The notes: generated from the letters alone by a model not told the origin. A DNA stretch of 64,000 bases from DASPSM01 sp036008465 (GCA_036008465.1 DASYNP010000196.1:1-64000); one strand, 5' to 3'; shown: positions 16,747-26,319, counted from the first letter of the stretch. Translations and numbers: made by a program.

Positions 16747-17787
16747 CTAGTCGTCTTCGGGCCGGCCAGCTACGAGCGCAGTCGAGCCAGGCCCGCCGCC
16801 CTCGCTCCCTAAGAGTGCGGGTGACGAGATACTGTCAGCCTGCCGACGAATGTGACGTTCAAACAACAAGTACATCGGACCGGCCACCAACAGCGGCAGC
16901 CAGTTATACAGCACCCGAAACACCACGCAGGCTGCGGTGAATGCCGGCTGCTGCTCGGTCGGCGCGGTTGCGACGATCACCGCTTCAAAAACTCCCGCCC
17001 CTCCGGGAGCATGGGTCAGCACTCCGGCCACGATCGCCAGCAGGTAGACTCCCAGGATTTCGGTGTATCCGATCTGCAGGTGTGCCGGAAACAACACCCA
17101 AAAGCAGGCCGCGGCAACCAGGAAATCGAGAGCTGCCACCGCCAGCTGCGCCGCCGACATCCAGAATCCGGGGAACCGCCACTCTCGTCCCCAAAAATGA
17201 ACTGGCTTTTTCCAGATCGCTGAAACGAGGAGATAGGCAGCCGCCAGGCCGATCAGCACCCATGCCAGCGAATTCGTGTTCGCAGCGGGGATGTTGAGCT
17301 CGGGTGCGATGTCCATCGGCCACAGCACAAAGACGATGCCGGCCAGCCCGAACACGCCAAACCAGAAGGTAATGCCGAGGATCATCACCAACTGCACAAT
17401 TTCGGCCGGCTTCAGTCCCCAATGTGAGTACAAGCGATAGCGCACCGACCCGCCCCCCAGCAGCGAGCCGAAGTTGTAGCTCATGGCGAAGCCGACAAAT
17501 GACGCGAAAGCGATTCTACGAAGGGGAAGGGGATGTCCGGTCGACTTTACAGCGATGAAGTCGTAGCCGATGAGCACCAGATAATTGACCACCATCAGTC
17601 CGACGCACAGGCCCATCCTCCAGGGGTGAATCTGAACGAGGGCCTTGCGGTAGTCCTCAAATGAGTGCTGACGCAGCTCGCGGTAAAGAATGAAACCCGC
17701 GATGCCAATGATGGTGAGCACGAGGATCGGCGCTATTCTGTGGAACCAGTCGGCCCCTGTTGCGCCTCGTTGTTGGTCAGACATCAT
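16747..17787 (-). CDS. Flippase-like / lysylphosphatidylglycerol synthase transmembrane-domain protein (UPF0104)
   Basis: A 346-residue integral membrane protein with eight or so helices, of the family that forms the flippase half of MprF. Diagnostic segments are SYNFGSLLGGGSVRYRLYSH and THAPGGAGVFEAVIVA. The synthase half of MprF is absent, so it probably moves a lipid or polyprenyl-linked intermediate across the membrane instead of making aminoacyl lipids. Two adjacent ATGs (17787 and 17784) follow GAGGGG; either could start. The TIR gene lies 60 bp downstream on the same strand. Assignment to family is firm, substrate unknown. Confidence 0.85.
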   Translation of the reverse strand: MMSDQQRGATGADWFHRIAPILVLTIIGIAGFILYRELRQHSFEDYRKALVQIHPWRMGLCVGLMVVNYLVLIGYDFIAVKSTGHPLPLRRIAFASFVGFAMSYNFGSLLGGGSVRYRLYSHWGLKPAEIVQLVMILGITFWFGVFGLAGIVFVLWPMDIAPELNIPAANTNSLAWVLIGLAAAYLLVSAIWKKPVHFWGREWRFPGFWMSAAQLAVAALDFLVAAACFWVLFPAHLQIGYTEILGVYLLAIVAGVLTHAPGGAGVFEAVIVATAPTEQQPAFTAACVVFRVLYNWLPLLVAGPMYLLFERHIRRQADSISSPALLGSEGGGPGSTALVAGRPEDD

Positions 17788-17877
17788 CCCCTCGCGCCCG
17801 TGAAATCGGCTTCCCGGACGCTATTAAGTCATAGGGGCACTGTCAAATCCACGGTCGAACGGCCCCGTGGGTACGCA

Positions 17878-17955
17878 TTAAGGAGCCGCGCACGAAGTAA
17901 GCGGTCTTTTGGTTTTCGCAAGAAGACAACCGCTTACTTCGTGCGCGGCTCTTAA
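17878..17955. repeat. 27-bp-arm inverted repeat, terminator-like
   Basis: The left arm TTAAGGAGCCGCGCACGAAG, continuing to GTAAGCGGT (17878-17905), pairs almost perfectly with 17929-17955, around a 23-base loop. It sits directly after the stop codon of the DUF6496-like gene and could terminate it, though there is no T-run. The arm sequence looks like a dispersed genomic element and not a unique terminator. Confidence 0.85.
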
Positions 17956-17957
17956 GA

Positions 17958-18467
17958 TCAGCGGCCGGCTCGTGTCCGGGTGGCCTTGCGGGCGGTCTGG
18001 CTGCGTTGTGCGTGGCTTAGGTGGGCCATTCGCGTTCGCGCGGCCTTCTTCCCGATTTCGCTGCGTTCGGCCGATGTCCGTCGATGCGATTGTTCCTTGG
18101 CCTGGCGGGAGAGTGCATTCTTTGAGGCGGCCGCATGTCCTTCGCGCTTCACGGCACGCGTCGTTGCTCGCGATCGCTTGGCGCTGGTCTTATGGTGCTG
18201 GCCGCTTTGCCCCTCTTTGTAAGCAGATTCGGCACTCTCACGGGTCTTTTCAGAGGCTTGTCCTCTCCCCGGAGGCGGCAATTTCACGCCGGCCCGGCGT
18301 GCCTTCGAGAGCCCGATGGCGATCGCCTGCTTGGTCGAGCGGGCGCCGTGCTTGCCCTCGCGGATGTGGTCCATTTCCTCCCGGATGAATTCGCCGGCCT
18401 GTGTAGTCGGCGCCTTGCCTTCTGCCTTATCTTTTCTCGCCCGACGCAGAGTTTCTTGTTCTGGCAT
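17958..18467 (-). CDS. DUF6496-like basic protein with Lys/Arg/Ala-rich tail
   Basis: A 169-residue, strongly basic protein. The N-terminal half is the conserved part: KDKAEGKAPTTQAGEFIREE, then HIREGKHGARSTKQAIAIGL and SKARRAGVKLPPP, which I recognise as the DUF6496 type. The second half repeats Ala/Lys/Arg/Ser-rich words (KRSRATTRAVK, KKAARTRMAH, ARKATRTRAG) like a histone-tail or DNA-binding extension. ATG 18467 is preferred, with AAGGA eight bases upstream; 60 open codons further upstream look non-coding. A nucleoid-binding role is a guess from composition. Confidence 0.75.
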   Translation of the reverse strand: MPEQETLRRARKDKAEGKAPTTQAGEFIREEMDHIREGKHGARSTKQAIAIGLSKARRAGVKLPPPGRGQASEKTRESAESAYKEGQSGQHHKTSAKRSRATTRAVKREGHAAASKNALSRQAKEQSHRRTSAERSEIGKKAARTRMAHLSHAQRSQTARKATRTRAGR

Positions 18468-18739
18468 GGCTAGATCCTTTTCGCTTGACCTCGGTTCGTG
18501 GCTGATGCGCCGATGCGTGGGAATACAGGCGCAAAAGTGCAAATCGCGTTCCTCAGCCGTTGGGCCGCATGGCTTCGCTAGGACGCTCATTCGCACAGCC
18601 AGGCGTAGCGCGCGTTGATCACCTCGAACTCGCCGGTTTGAGCGCACAAATCGCGACTGTTAAGATCGTGGATCTGTCCCTTCTCATGGCCTTTATTTTT
18701 TCTTCGAAGAGTCGCCTATCAGCCAGGAACCATGCGCTT

Positions 18740-20851
18740 ATGGCCAAACACCAAGTCGCGGACATCCGCAACGTGGCACTGATCGGGCACGGAGCCGTCG
18801 GGAAAACGACGCTTGCCGACCTGCTGCTGTTTAAATCCGGAGCCGTCAGTCGAGCCGGATCGGTCGATGATGGCTCGAGCGTCCTCGATTCGGATGAAGA
18901 GGCCAAGCACCACAAGCATTCACTCACGTCGACCGTCGTGCATTTCACGCACGCCGGCAAACACGTGAACGTGATCGACACGCCGGGCTATCCGGACTTC
19001 ATCGGACAAGTGATCGGCAGCCTGCGGGCCGTGGAAACCGCGATCGTCGTGTTGAGCGCCAGCGCAGGGATCGAAGTCAATACGCGGCGAACCTTCAACC
19101 TGGCTGGTCAGGAGGGAATTGGCCGAATCGTCGTCGTGAACAAGTGCGATCTGGATAACCTCAATTTCGATCGCATTCTCGACTCGCTGCGTGAAACGTT
19201 CGGCAACGCCTGCGTGCCGATGAATCTGCCCGTCGGCCTGGGTGCCAAATTCAGCGGTGTGGTCAGCACGCTCGAAGTCCCCGGGACGGTGCCGGCGGAG
19301 GCGGTTGCCGATCCGAAAGAATGGAATCAGGCGATGATGGACGCCATCGTCGAGGCGGACGAATCGCTGATGGAGCGCTACCTGGAAGGGGAGCAGCTCA
19401 CGCCGCAGGAGATCTCCGCCGCACTCTCCAAGGCGGTCGCGGCCGGCACGCTGATTCCGGTCTTTTTTACCAGCTCTAAGACTGGGGTCGGCGTTCCCGA
19501 ACTCACGGATGCGATCGCCGAATATGCTCTCTCGCCGGCCGAGTTGCCGCGCAAGGCGACGAATGCCCAAGGCCAAGAGGTCACGCTGGCTCCCGACGCT
19601 AGCGGACCGCTCGTCGCGCAGGTCTTCAAAACCCGCATCGATCCCTTCGTCGCGCGGATGAGTTTTATCCGCGTCTATTCAGGCACGCTCAAGAAGGATA
19701 TGGCGATCCACTGTGCGCGGGTCTCGAAGGCCATCAAGGTGCCCCAGCTTCTGGAAATGCAGGGGCATCAGCACGCGACAATCGAGGAAGCATCGGCCGG
19801 GGATATCGCGGTCGTAGTCAAGGTCGAAGACCTGGCGGTGGGGGACACGATCACCAAGGACGCCAACACCTTCACGATGCCGCCGCTCAAGTTCCCCACG
19901 CCGATGATCGGTCTGGCCGTCGAACCCAAGAGCCGGGCTGACCAGCAGAAAATCTCGGGCGCCCTGCAGAAGATCGCCGAGGAGGACCAGACCTTCGTGC
20001 TCTCTCGCGAAACGCAGACGAAGGAACTGGTGATCCGCGGCATGAGCGAGCTGCACCTGCAGATGATGAAAGAGCGCGTGGCCAAGCGGGATAAAGTCGA
20101 AATGATCTCGCACCCGCCGAAGATTCCCTATCGCGAAACCGTCGCCGGCCACGCCGAAGGCTTTTACCGGCACAAGAAACAGTCGGGTGGCTCGGGACAG
20201 TTTGCCGAAGTTCACTTTCGCATCTCGCCCGTCCCGCACGGCATCAAGCCTGAGGAGTTTTTCACTAAGGACCGTTTTGTGAGCATGCGCGAGTACCACT
20301 ACGACGCCGCGCTCAATTCGTGCTTCGTCGATCGGGTCAGCGGCGGCACCGTCCCGAACAACTTCATCCCGGCCGTCGAAAAAGGGGTGAAGGAGCGGAT
20401 GGAGAAAGGGGTGATCGCCGGCTACCAGGTGCAGGATGTGGCGACGGAGCTGTTCTTCGGCAAGGACCATCCGGTTGACAGCAACGAAACGGCGTTCCGC
20501 ACGGCCGGCAGCATGGCCTTCCGCAACATCTTTCGCGAGGCCCGGCCGGTGTTGTTGGAGCCGATCGTGACTGCGGAAATCACGGTGCCGGCCGAAAAGT
20601 TGGGCGACATCACCAGCGACCTGAACGGCCGCCGCGGTCGGGTCGAAGGCATGGACAACGCTCCGGGCGGATTTCAGGTGATCAAGGCGAAGGCCCCGCT
20701 GTCGGAAATGATGACCTACGCCCGGTCGCTCTCGAGCATGACGGGCGGCCAGGGTTCGTTCACACTCGAGTTTAGCCACTACGACGTCGTCCCGCCCAAC
20801 GAGCAGCAGAAGATTATCGCCGCTCATAAGCATGAAGAAGAAGAGGAGTAG
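18740..20851 (+). CDS. fusA: Elongation factor G-like GTPase (EF-G2 type)
   Basis: A 703-residue translational GTPase with all EF-G domains. The P-loop reads GHGAVGKT (16-23), the G3 motif DTPGYPDF (80-87) and G4 NKCD (134-137). In classical EF-G these are GHIDAGKT and DTPGHVDF; here the catalytic histidine is replaced by tyrosine. From memory, that is the pattern of the EF-G2 (FusA2) paralogues of Mycobacterium and Thermus, so this is probably not the housekeeping translocase. The gene is isolated, away from rpsL/rpsG/tuf. ATG 18740 begins the conserved sequence; 60 upstream codons are open but atypical. Confidence 0.85.
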   Translation: MAKHQVADIRNVALIGHGAVGKTTLADLLLFKSGAVSRAGSVDDGSSVLDSDEEAKHHKHSLTSTVVHFTHAGKHVNVIDTPGYPDFIGQVIGSLRAVETAIVVLSASAGIEVNTRRTFNLAGQEGIGRIVVVNKCDLDNLNFDRILDSLRETFGNACVPMNLPVGLGAKFSGVVSTLEVPGTVPAEAVADPKEWNQAMMDAIVEADESLMERYLEGEQLTPQEISAALSKAVAAGTLIPVFFTSSKTGVGVPELTDAIAEYALSPAELPRKATNAQGQEVTLAPDASGPLVAQVFKTRIDPFVARMSFIRVYSGTLKKDMAIHCARVSKAIKVPQLLEMQGHQHATIEEASAGDIAVVVKVEDLAVGDTITKDANTFTMPPLKFPTPMIGLAVEPKSRADQQKISGALQKIAEEDQTFVLSRETQTKELVIRGMSELHLQMMKERVAKRDKVEMISHPPKIPYRETVAGHAEGFYRHKKQSGGSGQFAEVHFRISPVPHGIKPEEFFTKDRFVSMREYHYDAALNSCFVDRVSGGTVPNNFIPAVEKGVKERMEKGVIAGYQVQDVATELFFGKDHPVDSNETAFRTAGSMAFRNIFREARPVLLEPIVTAEITVPAEKLGDITSDLNGRRGRVEGMDNAPGGFQVIKAKAPLSEMMTYARSLSSMTGGQGSFTLEFSHYDVVPPNEQQKIIAAHKHEEEEE

Positions 20852-20864
20852 CGACGCCTGTCGG

Positions 20865-22832
20865 TCACGGCGTCACTTGCTGCAAACGGCCCGATTTGAC
20901 GTCGAACAAATAGAGCGTGCGATCGGGGAACGCGGCGCGGACCTTTGCGAGATCGGTTTGCCCGCGCCGGAACCGGCCGCGCAGGACCGGGGCGTCGAGC
21001 TGGGGGTCGTTGACCACGTAATCGAGACTACGATCGGCCGGATCTCCCTCAATTAAGACGAGCGCCGGTCGCTGCGTGACGAGCTGATCGAGCATTCGTT
21101 GGAATCCCTCGTAGCGCAGTCGCGCGAACGCTACCTCTTCGATTCCGCCCTCGATGCGCGACATCGACCAGAACGGGTCGAACGGGATCCAATTCGTCAG
21201 CACGGCCGAGGCGAGGAGCGCCGCCCACCAGATCGGCATGACGAGGCGACCGCTGGCAGTCCAAACCGCGGCGAGCTCGCGCGACGTCACCGCGAAGAGC
21301 AGGAGCAGCAGGGGGGCCGTCTCAAAGACATAGTGCCAGCCCATGATGCCCACGAACCAATACGGCACGTGAACCGCGTGGAGCGAGACCACCGAGGCAG
21401 CGACGAGCTGCCAGCGCGTTTCGAGCCGCCAGACCAGGGCGACCACAAAGATAACGCCCGCCATCGCCAGCGGAATCAGTCCGAGCGTCCAACGCGCGCT
21501 CGATGCCAGGCGCTCCTTTTCGTTCTGCCAGGCCAGGCGCGGTGTCAGGTTTTCGGCCCAGCGATCGTAACCCTCCATGACTCGCGGCCCGACTCGACGT
21601 TCGCCGCGCACGACGTTGTTAAAGCCGTAAACGTGCCGCGGCGTGTAGGTGTCGGTGTAGAGCTGATAAGGCGAAAGCAACCCATCGCCGGTAATCGCGC
21701 GGTTGTAAACGAACATCAGCGCCAGACCGAGCACAAGCGGCGCGGCGAGGCAGGCGGTGGCCTGCAGCTTCACCGCGAGTGGAGCAGGGGCGGATCGCGG
21801 CGACTTTCGAAAAAGCTGCCACACAAACCAGATCCCAAACGGCAGCGCGAAGCCGGCCGCCGTCATGGGGCGACAGAGCATGGCGAAGCTCAAACCGCAG
21901 CCGGCCCAAAAGGCGTCGAGCCGTCGTCCCGTGCGCATGAATTGCAAAAACGTAAACAGAAACAAAGTGAGGGCCGCGATCGTCGGAGGATGCGACAAGA
22001 GCAGGTTGTCGAACAGCGCCAAGCCGGGCGAAAGGGCCGTCAACAAGCCGGCGAGCAGTCCGACGCGATTGCCGGCCAACTCGCGCCCGGCCCAGAACGT
22101 GAAGAAGGCTGCCATCGCGCCGGCCAGCCATTGCGCCCAATACGGGTGTCCGATCGCCAAATACGGCGCGATCCAAGCGCCCACGCCGGGAAAGTAGCGG
22201 CTGGCAAACCGCCCCTCGTTGACGACGTGCATCTGGTCGAACAGTTCGGGCAGCCGCGGACTGCTGGGAAACGAGAGCCGGCCATGAAGAAACGTTTTCG
22301 CCTGTAGCAAGTAACTGAACTCGTCGTGATAAGCGGGGGGCAAATCGCCGAAGCGGAGGTTGAGATCGCCGCCAACAGGGCGCGACGCCACCCAGGCACT
22401 AGCAGCCAGCGAGGTGGCGGCGCACGCCAACGCCATGATCCAGGCCTGTAAATCAGCCGGTGCTGCGACCCACCGCGAGGGCGCAGCCGTCGAGGTTTCG
22501 ACCGATGCAGACCGCGTGTCAGTAACGTGCGACTTGCGGCGGACGAACCAACAGATCGGCGCGAGAATTAGGAGCAGCAACGCAAGTGTGGTATCGAGAT
22601 TGAATTCAAAGAACCAGGCGAGCGGGCCGAATTTATCCGCGGCCGCCAGGCGCATCCGCTCGATCTCAGTCGGAATCGCGAGGAAGAGCCCGACGGCCAG
22701 CGCCAGAATCTGCGCCGCAAGAAAAGCCCACTCTCGGCGCTGCGATTTGGCCGTCTGTGGGACTTGTGTTGTCGACACCCTGAGCCTGCTAAGATCGATT
22801 GTGGAAGTCGATTCTGGCGAGCGGTCCGCCAT
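20865..22832 (-). CDS. Polytopic membrane protein, GT-C (GT39/ArnT-like) glycosyltransferase
   Basis: A 655-residue protein with some twelve hydrophobic segments. After two N-terminal helices comes a loop with YHDEFSYLLQAKTFLHGRLS, where the acidic pair Asp-Glu occupies the place of the catalytic acid in GT39/ArnT enzymes, then FDQMHVVNEGRFASRYFPG and a long membrane region. The extracytoplasmic C-terminus ends in a compact soluble domain. Such enzymes use polyprenyl-phosphate sugars outside the membrane. It is convergent with the EF-G gene (13 bp apart) and divergent from gmd, so it may share a sugar-nucleotide or surface-glycan role with gmd, but that is only context. Confidence 0.75.
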   Translation of the reverse strand: MADRSPESTSTIDLSRLRVSTTQVPQTAKSQRREWAFLAAQILALAVGLFLAIPTEIERMRLAAADKFGPLAWFFEFNLDTTLALLLLILAPICWFVRRKSHVTDTRSASVETSTAAPSRWVAAPADLQAWIMALACAATSLAASAWVASRPVGGDLNLRFGDLPPAYHDEFSYLLQAKTFLHGRLSFPSSPRLPELFDQMHVVNEGRFASRYFPGVGAWIAPYLAIGHPYWAQWLAGAMAAFFTFWAGRELAGNRVGLLAGLLTALSPGLALFDNLLLSHPPTIAALTLFLFTFLQFMRTGRRLDAFWAGCGLSFAMLCRPMTAAGFALPFGIWFVWQLFRKSPRSAPAPLAVKLQATACLAAPLVLGLALMFVYNRAITGDGLLSPYQLYTDTYTPRHVYGFNNVVRGERRVGPRVMEGYDRWAENLTPRLAWQNEKERLASSARWTLGLIPLAMAGVIFVVALVWRLETRWQLVAASVVSLHAVHVPYWFVGIMGWHYVFETAPLLLLLFAVTSRELAAVWTASGRLVMPIWWAALLASAVLTNWIPFDPFWSMSRIEGGIEEVAFARLRYEGFQRMLDQLVTQRPALVLIEGDPADRSLDYVVNDPQLDAPVLRGRFRRGQTDLAKVRAAFPDRTLYLFDVKSGRLQQVTP

Positions 22833-22905
22833 GGCGGATCAGCGCGCCGGTTCTTTTCCCTCGTTCTTTTAACTCACTGGCTTATTTTCGCCCGATTCAG
22901 AACGC

Positions 22906-23874
22906 ATGGCCAGGGTCGCTTTAATTACGGGCATCGCAGGCCAGGACGGTTTCTACCTGTCGCAGCTCTTGCATCCGAAAGGCTATGAGGTCTACGGCCT
23001 CGACCGGCCGAGCAAGCGACCCAGTCCGGATCTCTGCACCCGGTCGTACGAGTTGGACCTCGCGCGCGATCGTGTCGACGACTTGCTCGACGAGATTCGG
23101 CCCGACGAGGTCTATAATCTGGCCGGCCTCAGTCAGGTCGCAGCTTCGTTCGACGATCCCGTCGAGTTCTCCCTGGCCAACGGCGTCGGAGCGGTCCGGC
23201 TGCTCGAGGCTGTGCGGCGATACCGGGATCGGCTCGGTTGCGAGGTGCGGTTCTATCAGGCCTCGACCAGCGAGATGTTCGGCTCGACGGGGCAGACGCC
23301 GCAGAATGAAACGACCCCTTTCCATCCCCGCAGCCCGTACGCATGCTCGAAAGTCCTGGCGCATCTACAGACGGTCAATTTCCGCGAGGCCTTCGGCTTG
23401 TTCGCTTGCTGCGGCATTCTGTTTAATCACGAGTCGCCTCGTCGGCCGGAGCACTTCGTCACGCGAAAAATCACATCGGCCGCCGCGAGGATCAAGCTCG
23501 GCATCCAAGACCGACTGGTTTTGGGGAACCTCGAGGTCCGACGCGATTGGGGTTTTGCCGGGGATTATGTCGAGGCCATGTGGCTGATGCTGCAACAGGA
23601 TCGACCTGACGATTACGTGATCGCCAGCGGCGAAACACATTCGGTCCGCGAGTTCGGGGAAGAGGTCTTTTCGTACTTGGGTCTCGACTGGGCCGCACAC
23701 GTCACGACTGATCCAGCCTTTTTGCGGCCGACCGATATTGACTGCGTCTGCGGCGACGCGTCAAAGGCCCGGCGCTCGCTGGGTTGGCAGCCGCGGGTCA
23801 CGTTTCGGGACCTCGCGCGGATGATGGCCGAATCCGGTCTGAGGCTCGCACGCGGGGAACGAGAGTCGACATGA
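22906..23874 (+). CDS. gmd: GDP-mannose 4,6-dehydratase
   Basis: A 322-residue short-chain dehydrogenase/reductase family enzyme that converts GDP-mannose to GDP-4-keto-6-deoxymannose, the first step to GDP-fucose, GDP-rhamnose or perosamine. The NAD(P)-binding turn is TGIAGQDG (8-15), the catalytic Ser/Thr box is ASTSEMFGSTGQ, the YxxxK pair is Tyr145/Lys149 (SPYACSK), and the GMD hallmark LFNHESPRRPEHFVTRKI follows. At 322 residues it is slightly shorter than E. coli Gmd (373), mainly at the C-terminus. The stop codon overlaps the next ATG by four bases. No fucose synthase is adjacent, so the final sugar is not known. Confidence 0.92.
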   Translation: MARVALITGIAGQDGFYLSQLLHPKGYEVYGLDRPSKRPSPDLCTRSYELDLARDRVDDLLDEIRPDEVYNLAGLSQVAASFDDPVEFSLANGVGAVRLLEAVRRYRDRLGCEVRFYQASTSEMFGSTGQTPQNETTPFHPRSPYACSKVLAHLQTVNFREAFGLFACCGILFNHESPRRPEHFVTRKITSAAARIKLGIQDRLVLGNLEVRRDWGFAGDYVEAMWLMLQQDRPDDYVIASGETHSVREFGEEVFSYLGLDWAAHVTTDPAFLRPTDIDCVCGDASKARRSLGWQPRVTFRDLARMMAESGLRLARGEREST

Positions 23875-24287
23875 ATTTGCCCGCTTCGAGTTCGACGGAA
23901 GCGTCGGCTGGTGCCCCACGTCGCCGAAGTCGATGGACGGACGTGCTGCTCACCGTCTGCGGCGTCTTTGTGCTCACTGTGCTCTTGATGCTGGCGAGCG
24001 CCCTCAATCCGAATGCCGGAATCCTGGCACGGCTCTTCGACCGGCACGGGGTGACGATGCTGGCTGTCGAAGTTGGCGCGATCCTGGTTGTGGCCATAAT
24101 TGTGTTGTTGGTCGAACGGAGGGAAACTCGCCGCCGAATTGGCGAACACGAGGCGGCACTGGTGGAGTCGGCCCAACGGGTGGAGTCCGACCAATTCGTG
24201 GAGTCCGCCCAATTCGAATCCGAGCGGTCCAAGTCGGGCCAGTCTCCTTCCGATTCGCCTTCGAACGCATCTGTCGATCCACTCTGA
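23871..24287 (+). CDS. Small two-helix membrane protein with VESxQ repeats
   Basis: A 138-residue protein coupled to gmd by an ATGA overlap. Two membrane helices (VLLTVCGVFVLTVLLMLAS and LAVEVGAILVVAIIVLLVE) are joined by a short loop, and the cytoplasmic C-terminus is highly charged with three near-identical six-residue units (VESAQR, VESDQF, VESAQF). No family recognised. Longer upstream starts lie inside gmd and are rejected because the overlap start is well formed. ligA follows 16 bp after its stop, so gmd, this gene and ligA may be one transcript. Confidence 0.7.
   Translation: MNLPASSSTEASAGAPRRRSRWTDVLLTVCGVFVLTVLLMLASALNPNAGILARLFDRHGVTMLAVEVGAILVVAIIVLLVERRETRRRIGEHEAALVESAQRVESDQFVESAQFESERSKSGQSPSDSPSNASVDPL
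24162..24215 (+). repeat. Three tandem 18-bp units inside the membrane-protein gene
   Basis: Three copies of an 18-bp unit (GTGGAGTCCGCCCAATTC and variants) lie end to end and encode the VESxQ repeat. The third-position and other differences suggest recent slippage followed by drift. Confidence 0.8.
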
Positions 24288-24303
24288 TCCAGAAAACTCG
24301 CCG

Positions 24304-26319
24304 ATGACGAGCTCGGTCAAAGCCGAAATCGAAAAGCTGCGCGACGAATTGCGTCGGCACAACCGCCTGTACTTCGTCGAAGCGAAACCCGAGATCACCG
24401 ACCTCGAGTTCGACAAGCTGATGGCCCGGCTCGTCAAACTCGAGGCCGAGCATCCCGAGTTCGATTCGCCCGACAGCCCGTCGAAACAGGTCGGCGGCAC
24501 GCCGATCGAAGGCTTTGACACGGTTGAACACCGTGTGCCCATGCTCTCGATCGACAATGTTTACGAGGAATCGGAGCTCGACGAGTTTGACAAGCGCATC
24601 CGAAAACTCGTCGCCGGAGAGCCGGTCGAATACGCGGTCGAGTACAAGGTCGACGGCGTGGCGATTGCGGTGACCTATCAGGACGGCGTGCTTGTGCAGG
24701 CGGTCACTCGCGGCGACGGGACTCGTGGCGACGACATCACCAACAACGCGCGGACGATCCGCGGGCTTCCCCTGCGTCTGCGAACCAAGAAGCCGCCTGC
24801 CGTGTTGGAAGTGCGCGGCGAGGCGTACATCTCCAATAGCGACTTTGCCAGGCTCTTGGCCGAGCGAACGGGAAAGGGACGCGAAGCATTCGCCAATCCC
24901 CGCAATACGGCGGCGGGTGCTCTGAAGCTGCTCGACCCGAAACTCTCGGCTGAGCGCAAGCTGCGATTCTTCGCGCACGGGACGGGAGTCGTCGAGAGGG
25001 TCGAATTCCGCACGCACATGGAATTCTTGGAATCGATCCGCGACTGGGACATTCCGACCACGCCTAACGTCAAGCTCAGTGCCGGCATCGAGAAGGCTCG
25101 CGAGGCGGCCAACGAGATGGCGAAGGAGGTCCACGCCCTCGACTTCGAGGTCGACGGAATCGTGCTCAAAGTCAACGATTTCGCCCAGCGCGCCCGCATG
25201 GGTCGTACGAGCAAAAGTCCCCGCTGGCTCGTCGCCTACAAGTGGGAGAAGTATGAGGAGACGACCCTCGTCGAAGACATCGACGTCCACGTCGGCAAAA
25301 CGGGCACGTTGACGCCGTTTGCCGTCTTCAAGCCCGTCCTGATCGCCGGCAGCACCATCACGCTTTCCAGCCTGCACAACATCGACGAGATCGAGCGGCT
25401 GGGGATCATGAAAGGCGATTGGGTCGTCGTCGAAAAGGCCGGCAAGGTCATCCCGCATGTGGTTCGCGTCGAGTTGCATCGCCGCGACGGGACACAACGC
25501 CCGTTCCACTTTCCGAAGCACTGCCCAGAGTGCAAAACGCCCGTCGTCCGCGACGAAGACGGAGTTTACATCCGCTGTCCGAACCCTGATTGCCCGGGCC
25601 GACTGCGCGAGACGCTGCAGAATTTCGCCTCCCGCGGAGCGATGGACATCGAAGGTCTGGGCGACAAGCTGGTGCAACAGCTCACGGCGACCGGGCTGGT
25701 CCGCGGCATTCCCGATCTCTATCGGCTCAAAGACCGCCGCGACGAACTGATCGAACTTGAGCGGATGGGCGAAAAGTCGGTTGACAATTTGCTCGCCGGA
25801 ATCGAGCAGTCGCGCAGCCGCCCGCTGTGGCGGCTGCTCGTGGGGCTCAACATCCGACACGTGGGCAGCCGCAATGCACAGGTGCTGGCAGAACATTTCG
25901 GCGAGCTCGACGAAATCATCAAGCAGTCGGAGGAATCGTTGTCCGAAGTTCCCGATATTGGCCCAGTCATCGCCAAATCGGTCTACTCCTTCTTCAGCTC
26001 GGCCATCGGCAAGAAGATCGTCCAGGAGCTGCGCGAACTGGGACTCAACCTCGGCCAGCCGATTACCGATCGGCCGCGCGCGGCAGATGGCCCCCTTTCG
26101 GGGAAGACGCTGGTGGTCACTGGCACGCTCACCCGCTTCACTCGCGACGAGATCACGGAGCTCATCAAGCAGAACGGCGGCAAGGTGGCCGGCAGCGTCT
26201 CCAAGAAGACCGATTATTTGATCGCGGGAGAGGACGCCGGCAGCAAACTCGACAAGGCCCAGAAGCTCAATGTCCCTGTGATTACCGAGGAGGAATTCCT
26301 AAAGCTAATTGGGCAATGA
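24304..26319 (+). CDS. ligA: NAD-dependent DNA ligase
   Basis: The replicative ligase seals nicks using NAD. Domains run in order over 671 residues: Ia/adenylation, with the adenylated lysine in EYKVDGVA (Lys115); OB fold; a four-cysteine zinc finger (CPECKTPVVRDEDG, then RCPNPDCPGRL); helix-hairpin-helix region; and C-terminal BRCT (SGKTLVVTGTLTRFTRDEI ... KKTDYLIAGEDAGSKLDKAQ). Length equals E. coli LigA (671). The ATG at 24304 begins the conserved KAEIEKLRDELRRHN helix; the 68 upstream in-frame codons belong to the overlapping membrane-protein region. Assignment is certain. Confidence 0.97.
   Translation: MTSSVKAEIEKLRDELRRHNRLYFVEAKPEITDLEFDKLMARLVKLEAEHPEFDSPDSPSKQVGGTPIEGFDTVEHRVPMLSIDNVYEESELDEFDKRIRKLVAGEPVEYAVEYKVDGVAIAVTYQDGVLVQAVTRGDGTRGDDITNNARTIRGLPLRLRTKKPPAVLEVRGEAYISNSDFARLLAERTGKGREAFANPRNTAAGALKLLDPKLSAERKLRFFAHGTGVVERVEFRTHMEFLESIRDWDIPTTPNVKLSAGIEKAREAANEMAKEVHALDFEVDGIVLKVNDFAQRARMGRTSKSPRWLVAYKWEKYEETTLVEDIDVHVGKTGTLTPFAVFKPVLIAGSTITLSSLHNIDEIERLGIMKGDWVVVEKAGKVIPHVVRVELHRRDGTQRPFHFPKHCPECKTPVVRDEDGVYIRCPNPDCPGRLRETLQNFASRGAMDIEGLGDKLVQQLTATGLVRGIPDLYRLKDRRDELIELERMGEKSVDNLLAGIEQSRSRPLWRLLVGLNIRHVGSRNAQVLAEHFGELDEIIKQSEESLSEVPDIGPVIAKSVYSFFSSAIGKKIVQELRELGLNLGQPITDRPRAADGPLSGKTLVVTGTLTRFTRDEITELIKQNGGKVAGSVSKKTDYLIAGEDAGSKLDKAQKLNVPVITEEEFLKLIGQ

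Noticed and set aside
24004..25896. Minus-strand open frame of 630 codons
   Set aside because: It is the antisense shadow of ligA; the ligA frame carries every expected ligase motif.
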